Origin: a virus
DNA: 20,258 bases
IMG/VR virus record: IMGVR_UViG_3300032278_000159
Coordinates: 1-20,258 of that record
Strand: one strand, 5' to 3'
The notes under the pieces: generated by a model
Told to the model about the DNA's origin: nothing
The model's input: the letters and a program-made list of their open reading frames with translations, nothing else
Database searches by the model: none
Made by a program: the position numbers and the translations under genes
Shown here: piece after piece, positions 15,735 to 20,258 of the stretch
How positions within the stretch are numbered: the first letter of the stretch is position 1
Layout of the letters: each line of letters begins with the position of its first letter

Positions 15735-16022
15735 TTACCCCTTCGCTTTGCCACTCTTAGCTTTCTTCTTGAGCTTCGCCAGCGTCTTGATCTTTACCGT
15801 GGCATCATCCGAGGAAGTCTCTGACGGAAAGAACTGGTCTGATAGGGCGCCAACGTCATTACGTAGAGACTGAAGCTCCGTAACCAGTGTATTTAGCAAC
15901 ACAACATTCATCAACTGAGCTTCAGCTATTACTTGGCCTGTTGGTATGGGATTCCCCGAATGCCTCGACGCATCAAGCTCAGATTGCTTAGTTTTCACCC
16001 AACTGGTTAAGTTCTTAGGCAT
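15735..16022 (-). CDS. Small helical protein with Lys-rich tail (95 aa)
   Basis: ATG at 16022 with GGAG five bases upstream, 19 bases after the terL stop. Residues about 30-62 form a hydrophobic-patterned helix (AEAQLMNVVLLNTLVTELQS) likely to oligomerise, followed by an acidic/Ser part (SETSSDDATVK) and a strongly basic tail (KTLAKLKKKAKSGKAKG). The basic tail suggests binding of nucleic acid or an acidic partner. Function unknown. Confidence 0.65.
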   Translation of the reverse strand: MPKNLTSWVKTKQSELDASRHSGNPIPTGQVIAEAQLMNVVLLNTLVTELQSLRNDVGALSDQFFPSETSSDDATVKIKTLAKLKKKAKSGKAKG

Positions 16023-16041
16023 AAGGTCTCCTATGGCCGGA

Positions 16042-17544
16042 CTATACCATACCCTCCCAATCAGCTACAACTCGGGGGATACTGTAGAACTCCTCTACTT
16101 TCCTGGGCTTAATGTTCACCGCCATAAACTCTACAGCAGTACGAAAATGGCTTGTCCAGTCGTGAACCGGCCTGGACGGGGCAGTAGTCGACTGGCTATT
16201 GGGGTTTCGGTCAGGGAAGCGAGAGTTTTTCAGCGCCTCATCCACTGCAACACATTCATAGTGGATACCCTCGATCTTCCGTATAAATAATTGAGTCGTT
16301 TTGTACCGATCATCGAATTTATTCACATCAGGCCGGGTATTTATAGTCACTCCTAGCTTCTTTAACTCACCGATAGGTGACGTACCCGTAACCTGGTTGC
16401 GCTGCTTGCCGGCCGGGTCACCATAGTTGATAGAAGGCCCCCATCCGGCGACTTTAGTGATGAAATCCAGGTCATCCTGGGTATAACTAAACTTCGTACC
16501 AGAAGGAACTTCACCAGTAACGAAGGGAGCATAGAAATCTATGACCTTGGAGTCATTCTGGTAGTAATCGATGATTCGATAGAACCCATTAGCGACATTT
16601 AGCTGCCAGAAGATAAGCGCAGTGGGGTCGGGGTTGTATCCAAAGTCCCAGGAAGCATAGAGAGGCCAGCCGGGTTGGTAAGGAAAGACTCCTCTGGGAA
16701 CATTATCCCACTCTGGGTAGACTCGACCTTTAATCGAGCGGTCGTAGGATATATCAAGCTCCTGAGAGACCTCCTCCTCGGACCGTCTGAGCTTCTCATT
16801 CTCGTACCACTCTTGCGATTTATTCGGATGCTTAGACCAGTGGATCGTTCTGACCTGGATCCGGCCTGAGTTACGTAAATCGGCAAAGAAGTTCCTACCA
16901 TTGGGGGTAGACACAACAATCCTGCAAGGCGACGAGTCAGCGGTAGCAAGCCAGGCACTCTCCGCCCACTCCCAGAAGGCAAACTCATCGAGAAGGATAA
17001 TAGCAACACGGGACTGGCGGCTGAAGTGTGGGTTAGTGGACTCACCTGAGATCGTATTCCCATTAACCGGGTTCACAATCTTCATAAACGTCTTATTCTT
17101 CTTGGGATCGAAGGCAACGTGCTGACCGAGGGCGTTTTCCCCTTTAGGCCAGAAAGTGGGATCCATATGCTCAATCATGTACATAAGCATCCCAAAGAGG
17201 GACTTCATCGTACCATCATCGACGTAGGGCTCTTTACGAGAGCCAATCAGGGCCTGGAAGCCCGGTTGGAAGCGCCAGAGCCAGACTATATAGGCAAGGA
17301 TGGTATAGGTAACACCCATATCTCTGGACTTCTCAATAAGGCCATCAGCGGGTGTCTGGAAGAGGCTATGAAGCCACTGGACAAGCTCGACCTGATAGTC
17401 ATATAGCTCAAAGGGAAGGTCGTAGGGAGCTATTCGTGGGTCGAACGTCTTGAGGAAGCTAGAGATGAAATATGCTGGGTCAACAGCGGCTCTTTGTAGC
17501 TTCTGGGCCTGTCTAACTGCATCCAGGGTGATACCAGAGATCAT
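16042..17544 (-). CDS. terL: Terminase large subunit: packaging ATPase and nuclease (500 aa)
   Basis: ATG at 17544. ATPase domain: a Q-like motif ELYDYQ at 46-51, a deviant Walker A EKSRDMGVTY at 71-80 (Lys72 before the loop instead of GK[ST]), Walker B IILLDE at 182-187 with acidic Asp186/Glu187, and the coupling motif VVSTPNG near 210-216. Nuclease domain (RNase H-like): first acidic residue Asp300 in YASWDFGYNPDPT, second Asp376 in YGDPAG, third Asp462 in HDWTSHFRTAVEF. This is the complete two-domain organisation of phage large terminases, which pump DNA into the prohead through the portal and cut the concatemer. The length is normal. The neighbours (small terminase upstream, portal downstream) agree. 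The distance from the small terminase, about 1.85 kb, is unusually large and is filled by accessory genes and a structured RNA region. Confidence 0.95.
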   Translation of the reverse strand: MISGITLDAVRQAQKLQRAAVDPAYFISSFLKTFDPRIAPYDLPFELYDYQVELVQWLHSLFQTPADGLIEKSRDMGVTYTILAYIVWLWRFQPGFQALIGSRKEPYVDDGTMKSLFGMLMYMIEHMDPTFWPKGENALGQHVAFDPKKNKTFMKIVNPVNGNTISGESTNPHFSRQSRVAIILLDEFAFWEWAESAWLATADSSPCRIVVSTPNGRNFFADLRNSGRIQVRTIHWSKHPNKSQEWYENEKLRRSEEEVSQELDISYDRSIKGRVYPEWDNVPRGVFPYQPGWPLYASWDFGYNPDPTALIFWQLNVANGFYRIIDYYQNDSKVIDFYAPFVTGEVPSGTKFSYTQDDLDFITKVAGWGPSINYGDPAGKQRNQVTGTSPIGELKKLGVTINTRPDVNKFDDRYKTTQLFIRKIEGIHYECVAVDEALKNSRFPDRNPNSQSTTAPSRPVHDWTSHFRTAVEFMAVNIKPRKVEEFYSIPRVVADWEGMV

Positions 17545-17568
17545 GACTCAAGCACCCACCTGGTCTAA

Positions 17569-17679
17569 TTACTTTTTCGGCTTCTTCTTCGACGACGAAC
17601 TGGCTTTCTTTACTGCGGCAGCGGCCGCTTTCTTGCCGGCTGCATCGTAACTAAACCGCTTAGAACCTACCTTCGGCAT
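17569..17679 (-). CDS. 36-aa Lys/Ala-rich peptide (MPKVGxKxF type)
   Basis: A short minus-strand frame from ATG at 17679 to TAA at 17571-17569, with AGGAG six to seven bases upstream. The product begins MPKVGSKRFSYDAAGKKAAA and ends in a Ser/Lys run. Very short phage peptides of this style (MPKVG, a Lys/aromatic pair, then AAGKKAA) recur among head-gene clusters as far as I know, which with the ribosome site makes a real gene likely. It is strongly basic, probably disordered, and may bind DNA or a virion protein. It lies 24 bases before terL. Confidence 0.65.
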   Translation of the reverse strand: MPKVGSKRFSYDAAGKKAAAAAVKKASSSSKKKPKK

Positions 17680-17723
17680 TTCACGCTCCTGTAGTCCATA
17701 TAACTAGCATTTTGTTGAGCAGC

Positions 17724-17761
17724 GGGGGAGAAAGAGGAGGTCGAGGCTCCAATGCTCCCCC
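17724..17761 (-). promoter_or_regulatory. Two-part GC-rich hairpin upstream of the 36-aa gene
   Basis: GGGGGAG (17724-17730) pairs with CTCCCCC (17755-17761), and inside it GGAG pairs with CTCC around GTCGAGG, separated by small internal loops. On the minus strand no U tract follows (GCTGCTCAAC), so it is not a typical terminator. It could end or protect the upstream structured RNA, or act in the mRNA leader. Confidence 0.45.
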
Positions 17762-17795
17762 TTATAACCTGCGACCCCTCCTCGCCGCGAGTTAG

Positions 17796-17917
17796 GGTCG
17801 GCGGCTGCGCCCGGACTCGAACCGGGACCTCCGTGGGCATCCCTTCTCCACACAGCCAAGTGGTCGACCCCCCAATCATGACCCACGTCAATATTTGGGT
17901 GTTGCTCGTGGCCGACC
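17796..17917 (-). ncRNA. Candidate structured RNA upstream of terL
   Basis: On the minus strand GGTCGGC (17917-17911) pairs perfectly with GCCGACC (17802-17796), closing 122 nt. Inside, CACG (17910-17907) can pair with CGTG (17887-17884), GGTC (17883-17880) with GACC (17865-17862), and GGCTGTG (17857-17851) with CGCAGCC (17809-17803), which encloses a T-arm. A TATAAT at 17929-17924 would place a transcription start near 17917, exactly at the first closing stem, but no convincing -35 box is seen. The gap codes for nothing. The helices are read by eye; short ones may be chance. Function unknown. Confidence 0.4.
17802..17857 (-). pseudogene. tRNA-like element: acceptor stem and T-arm, D-arm/anticodon arm defective
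   Basis: A 7-bp acceptor-like stem (GGCTGTG with CGCAGCC, one G-U pair) encloses a perfect T-arm (CCCGG-TTCGAGT-CCGGG, 17826-17810 on the minus strand) directly followed by the 3' acceptor strand, then G as discriminator and CCG in place of CCA. Only 24 bases lie between acceptor and T-arm, where a normal tRNA has about 41, and they do not form a 5-bp anticodon stem. It looks like a tRNA with an internal deletion, or a tRNA-mimic domain of a larger RNA. Confidence 0.5.
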
Positions 17918-17924
17918 GCACTTA

Positions 17925-18359
17925 TTATACCTCTTTCCCATCCCAACGCTTTGAGCCATCGGGGGTAACGAGACCCTGTGCAGCGAACCTTTCCTTCAGA
18001 TCCTCCTCAGTCTCATCATAATTTATGTCTAGCCACTCCACCGCCCAGAAATGGTAGTCGGTAGTCACCTCATTATCATCGAACCGCTCAACCATGCCAT
18101 CGACCCGTTCAAGATTAAAGAACTTATTGCGCCCATTTGAGCGTTTCTCCAGATAATCTCTAACCAGACGCTCAGGGGTCGGTCGTAGATGAAAAATGTC
18201 TGGGCCTACCCGAGCCGGGAACCAGAGGCCACCATAATGGTATTTCTCTGTGCATTTAGGCTGATCTGGATGTTCCGCATCAGGCCCCGTCTTGCATACG
18301 TGTGTAATAGGCGGCGTGTGGGTCGTGCTGCGCTCACTAGAAAGTACGCTATTACCCAT
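17925..18359 (-). CDS. Unknown protein with N-terminal Cys/His residues (144 aa)
   Basis: ATG at 18359 overlaps the stop of the upstream gene by eight bases, supporting both frames. The N-terminal part has His20, Cys22, His30, Cys36 and His41 in a loop-rich setting, which might bind a metal. The rest is charged alpha/beta (RPTPERLVRDYLEKRSNGRN, TTDYHFWAVEWLDINYDETE, EDLKERFAAQGL). No family is recognised. It belongs to the overlapping accessory gene group between the two terminase genes, and its stop codon lies within a TATAAT-like sequence leading into the structured gap. Confidence 0.65.
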   Translation of the reverse strand: MGNSVLSSERSTTHTPPITHVCKTGPDAEHPDQPKCTEKYHYGGLWFPARVGPDIFHLRPTPERLVRDYLEKRSNGRNKFFNLERVDGMVERFDDNEVTTDYHFWAVEWLDINYDETEEDLKERFAAQGLVTPDGSKRWDGKEV

Positions 18360-18615
18360 TGATCTTCTCCATCACCATCGTCCGATGATAGCCAATAAGC
18401 CATTTGGTGAAGCACTTCCGACAGATGGGCCTTTTATCCCCGTCCTCACCCTCCAGCCACCATATCTCTCCGTGAATTCCGTGCCCCTCCTGACAACGAT
18501 ACTTCGCAATGGCAGCCTGATTGATCTGATCCTGAAGAATGTCCGCCTTCACTTCCTCCGAGATAATGCCAGCAAGAACCATGCGGTCCAGCTCGTGTTC
18601 CCCCAGTTCAATCAT
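18352..18615 (-). CDS. Zinc-ribbon-like small protein (87 aa)
   Basis: ATG at 18615 overlaps the end of the upstream gene by eight bases; its own end overlaps the next start by eight. An N-terminal acidic helical part (LGEHELDRMVLAGIISEEVK, ILQDQINQAAIAKY) precedes a Cys/His cluster: Cys41, His45 and His48, then Cys65-x2-Cys68 (PICRKCF). The two halves suggest one zinc-binding ribbon. Such domains bind nucleic acid or mediate contacts. The exact family and role are unknown. Confidence 0.65.
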   Translation of the reverse strand: MIELGEHELDRMVLAGIISEEVKADILQDQINQAAIAKYRCQEGHGIHGEIWWLEGEDGDKRPICRKCFTKWLIGYHRTMVMEKING

Positions 18616-18784
18616 TCCTCTTCTCCCGCGACTTCAGGGCCCTCTCAGCGCCGTCCAGAGCCCTCTTTACTATCCGCTCCACCTCTTTCCCCCTCCTGCC
18701 CCCTACCCCTCTGACCGTCCTCTGTAACCCAGCCAGATACTCCGCCCCATCCAATACATCCACCTGAATCCTGACCTCTGCCAT
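18608..18784 (-). CDS. Small basic protein of unknown function (58 aa)
   Basis: A short minus-strand frame from ATG at 18784 to TGA at 18610-18608. The start overlaps the stop of the DUF1508-like gene (TGATG), and the end overlaps the zinc-ribbon gene by eight bases, so it fits a continuous overlapping operon and fills what would otherwise be a gap. The product starts MAEVRIQVDVLDGAEYLAGL and continues with an Arg/Lys-rich helix (GKEVERIVKRALDGAERALK). The short strand followed by helices could be a small DNA-binding fold, but no family is clear. Confidence 0.6.
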   Translation of the reverse strand: MAEVRIQVDVLDGAEYLAGLQRTVRGVGGRRGKEVERIVKRALDGAERALKSREKRND

Positions 18785-19080
18785 CAGCAGTCCACCTCCT
18801 CAATATTGTAAAACGGATTCTTCCAGCGGACCGTGTCCCCAGATGGCGAAATAGCATCCAGGTACCTCACAAGCCCCAGTCCCTCAGCCGCCCACTGACG
18901 TAATTTAACAACCGCTAGCTCACAGTCCCTCTTGTTGATGTAGCCCTCGCTGGCACAAACAACCTCCCCGTTCGACGCCCGTAGCCTCCACCTGTAGCGC
19001 CTCTTTCCCCCTCGCTTTACTACCCCCTCAGCATCCCGCTCCCCGAAAATCTCATACCGTGATCGTGGATCTGCCTTCAT
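18784..19080 (-). CDS. DUF1508 / YegP-like protein (98 aa)
   Basis: ATG at 19080. Residues about 9-62 carry the DUF1508 signature: YEIF, then YRWRLRASNGEVVCASEGY, then a helix with regularly spaced residues (NKRDCELAVVKLRQ). This small alpha/beta domain, known from YegP of Escherichia coli and many bacteria, has no established enzymatic role. The copy here has one domain plus a C-terminal extension (63-98). Its stop overlaps the start of the following 58-aa gene. A DUF1508 protein between terminase genes is unusual; it may have been acquired from a bacterial host. Confidence 0.8.
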   Translation of the reverse strand: MKADPRSRYEIFGERDAEGVVKRGGKRRYRWRLRASNGEVVCASEGYINKRDCELAVVKLRQWAAEGLGLVRYLDAISPSGDTVRWKNPFYNIEEVDC

Positions 19081-19131
19081 TCCCCGAAGTGCCCTCCCAA
19101 ATTTATAAAAAAATATTCCGGCCGTAGGTTC

Positions 19132-19311
19132 CTAGTCCTTCCCCGCCTTTCTCTTCCCCTTGCGCGTGCTTATGAAAGTCCCGCCAAGTGGCCCCGACTC
19201 CTTGCGTACTAAAAGATAAAACCCCGTTGCCGGACGGACCTCTATCAACGATCCCTTTGTCACATTCTTGTGAACCTGAATCTCACAGTCTTCCAACTCA
19301 AGAACATTCAC
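19132..19311 (-). CDS. Small basic protein of unknown function (about 59 aa)
   Basis: I prefer the GTG at 19311, preceded by AAAGGGG about nine bases upstream; the product then starts with NVLELEDCEIQVHKNVTKGS and ends in a basic tail (STRKGKRKAGKD). The frame stays open up to a GTG at 19380, which would add 23 residues, but that stretch is AT-rich and without a good ribosome site. The body is short, beta-strand-like (SLIEVRPATGFYLLVRK) and could be a small nucleic-acid-binding barrel; no family is recognised. It follows the small terminase gene. Confidence 0.5.
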   Translation of the reverse strand: MNVLELEDCEIQVHKNVTKGSLIEVRPATGFYLLVRKESGPLGGTFISTRKGKRKAGKD

Positions 19312-19394
19312 GCCTTTTTTCCCCTTTATGTAAATCTTAGTGGAATAACAAAATATTATTGCGAAAGGTAGAGGTCCCACCCGCCATCCCAGGG

Positions 19395-19937
19395 CTATGC
19401 AGAAGGGGTAGGGGGGGCTTCGGCCGGCGGTATTGGTTGCACTGGCAATGAGGGGTCCGGTTGTAGTTCGATCTCAGTGAGTATGCGCTCCAAGCGTTGC
19501 AGTTGCTCGGGGGATGCCTTTGTTAGATCGCTGTTGCCGGCGTTGACAGCCTGCGCCTTGAGGTAGGAAGCAAGGACTGTCTGAATTACCATCCGCTCCA
19601 GGTACTTGTCCGGCTTAAAGCCCTTAAGTAGGAAGATAAGTAGCGTAGTATTCCCAGCATAGGCCCGTTTGATCGCTTCTTCTTCCAAGTAGTCGCCGGC
19701 CATCTCGTACGCCAGCTCCATCATCGCTACGAATTGAGGATCATTCTTACGCCAATGCCATTGCGTTGCTCTGTCTATGCCGGCTGCCCTACATCCGCTA
19801 GCTACAGTGCCAACACGGCTATACGCGCTAAGGAATGCACGCTTTTTGGGATGTTGAATACCAGCGAACTGGACTACGTCATTGTCTTGTACCGTAACAT
19901 TCGTTCCTATGTCTGGCATACCAGCATCGGTTCCCAT
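19395..19937 (-). CDS. terS: Terminase small subunit (180 aa)
   Basis: The ATG at 19937 is chosen because GGAG lies five bases upstream; a GTG two codons earlier (19943) is possible. Residues about 29-110 show the small-terminase pattern: a helix-turn-helix (KKRAFLSAYSRVGTVASGCR, AAGIDRATQWHWRKND), then QFVAMMELAYEMAGDYLEEE, AIKRAYAGN and a FLLKGFKPDKYLER motif typical of this family. The helical oligomerisation part (about 110-160) and a Pro-rich tail follow. The protein recognises the packaging site on viral DNA and presents it to the large subunit. The packaging site often lies in or near terS, which makes the repeat-rich region upstream of interest. Confidence 0.85.
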   Translation of the reverse strand: MGTDAGMPDIGTNVTVQDNDVVQFAGIQHPKKRAFLSAYSRVGTVASGCRAAGIDRATQWHWRKNDPQFVAMMELAYEMAGDYLEEEAIKRAYAGNTTLLIFLLKGFKPDKYLERMVIQTVLASYLKAQAVNAGNSDLTKASPEQLQRLERILTEIELQPDPSLPVQPIPPAEAPPTPSA

Positions 19938-19940
19938 TAG

Positions 19941-19960
19941 CACTCCGTTACACTCCGTTT
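19941..19960. repeat. Tandem 10-bp repeat at the terS ribosome site
   Basis: CACTCCGTTA and CACTCCGTTT lie directly side by side. On the minus strand each copy reads ACGGAGTG, so the terS ribosome-binding sequence (GGAG) is present twice, only the nearer one being correctly spaced. Confidence 0.6.
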
Positions 19961-20064
19961 GACGGCGAAGAATCTCAATCCGTATCTGAGATTTCCGCCT
20001 TAATCATTCTTCCCGGCCAGGGTCCCGGAATCATTGGATCTAATTATATACGGTGCTGTCAAGA

Positions 20065-20155
20065 CGTTATGTCGAGTTAGGGTGGTCCGCCTGGGGTGGT
20101 CTCGCGCGGTAGCAGCAGCCATCACCGTGGTAGTAGGAGTGCGTTATGTCGAGTT
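20065..20155. repeat. 14-bp direct repeat CGTTATGTCGAGTT, two copies
   Basis: Identical copies lie at 20065-20078 and 20142-20155, start to start 77 bases. A related inverted form, CGTATGTCG on the minus strand, occurs near 20190. Between them GGGTGGTC occurs twice, 14 bases apart (20080-20087 and 20094-20101). Possible protein-binding sites. Confidence 0.65.
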
Positions 20156-20199
20156 GCTATAGACTATGTTATAGCTATTAACTAGCTAACGACATACGC

Positions 20200-20213
20200 C
20201 AGATGGCCATCTG
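20200..20213. repeat. 14-bp perfect palindrome
   Basis: CAGATGGCCATCTG is fully self-complementary. It stands between the 14-bp direct repeats and the 17-bp palindrome, and fits a symmetric protein-binding site. Confidence 0.6.
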
Positions 20214-20217
20214 TACC

Positions 20218-20234
20218 ACATTAATCATTAATGT
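20218..20234. repeat. 17-bp palindrome with one central base
   Basis: ACATTAAT-C-ATTAATGT is perfectly symmetric around one base. It is flanked by two copies of CTAGCTAAC (20182-20190 and 20236-20244). The form resembles a dimeric repressor operator. Confidence 0.6.
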
Positions 20235-20258
20235 CCTAGCTAACAGAAACCCCTATTA

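Larger units (their letters stand above)
17680..17924. other. Non-coding gap upstream of terL, rich in predicted RNA structure
   Basis: These 245 bases hold no supported gene. On the minus strand they hold a tRNA-like segment inside a larger 122-nt fold (17796-17917), a small hairpin CTCG-CGG-CGAG (17781-17791) and a two-part GC-rich hairpin (17724-17761), before the ribosome site of the 36-aa gene. Confidence 0.6.
19944..20258. promoter_or_regulatory. Non-coding, repeat-rich region upstream of terS
   Basis: These 315 bases contain no supportable gene; near the right edge all three minus-strand frames carry stops. They contain a hairpin AATCTCA/TGAGATT (19971-19993), a 14-bp direct repeat, palindromes and a distinctly AT-rich end with TAG/CTAGC-type motifs. 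The whole resembles a control region (promoter/operators) or a packaging/origin site. Which of these it is cannot be decided from sequence alone. Confidence 0.5.

Noticed and set aside
17802-17857. Functional tRNA gene, or a tRNA-end attachment site for integration
   Set aside because: The middle is about 17 bases too short and lacks an anticodon stem, and the position inside the packaging module with no integrase in view does not fit an attachment site.
19081-19131. T-rich stretch (TATTTTTTTATAAATTT on the minus strand) as a terminator after the small basic gene
   Set aside because: No convincing GC-rich stem directly precedes the T run; it may be only AT-rich spacer.
20043-20062. Perfect TTGACA (20062-20057) and TATAAT (20048-20043) on the minus strand upstream of terS
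   Set aside because: The spacing is only eight bases, so they cannot form one sigma70 promoter; no properly spaced partner for either was found.
1-20258. CRISPR array, insertion sequence or rRNA
   Set aside because: No regularly spaced repeat series, no transposase-like product with terminal inverted repeats, and no rRNA-like sequence were seen.

Overview
The window is part of a tailed double-stranded DNA virus (Caudoviricetes) or a prophage of one. Every supported gene lies on the minus strand, so transcription runs from the right end (20258) to the left end (1). Genes are tightly packed, with stop/start overlaps (TAATG, TGATG, 8-nt overlaps), good Shine-Dalgarno sites and several TTG or GTG starts. 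The host cannot be named from sequence. A bacterial host is inferred from the Shine-Dalgarno sites and the rho-independent terminator. No integrase, lysogeny repressor, replication or lysis cassette is visible.

Layout in transcription order. (1) 19944-20258: a non-coding, AT-rich, palindrome- and repeat-rich region upstream of the terminase small subunit, a plausible control region or packaging site. (2) 19937-17925: terminase small subunit, a small basic protein, a DUF1508/YegP-like protein, a 58-aa protein, a Cys/His (zinc-ribbon-like) protein and a 144-aa unknown, several overlapping end to start. (3) 17924-17680: a 245-nt non-coding gap that folds well on the minus strand. It contains a tRNA-like acceptor plus T-arm and a TATAAT just upstream of a 7-bp closing stem. 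(4) 17679-15267: a 36-aa Lys/Ala-rich peptide, terminase large subunit, and three small Lys-rich proteins. (5) 15265-12768: an unknown protein with a ribbon-helix-helix-like C-terminus, then the portal. (6) 12758-5223: two low-complexity unknowns, a lytic transglycosylase, and a 1456-aa protein resembling large DNA-ejection/internal virion proteins. (7) 5222-5022: a hairpin cluster with a strong terminator and a promoter-like element. (8) 5021-1: scaffold, HK97-fold major capsid protein, a fibre-like capsid-associated protein, a small coiled coil, a head-tail adaptor-like protein carrying an inserted beta-sandwich, and the start of another structural protein that runs off the left edge.

Together this is the packaging, head and ejection module: TerS/TerL pump DNA through the portal into a shell built on the scaffold. 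The transglycosylase and the giant protein are probably packaged inside and used at entry. The adaptor and the partial gene begin the neck/tail module. The segments most worth follow-up are the structured RNA beside terL, the possible attenuator before the scaffold/capsid genes, and the repeat region ahead of terS.
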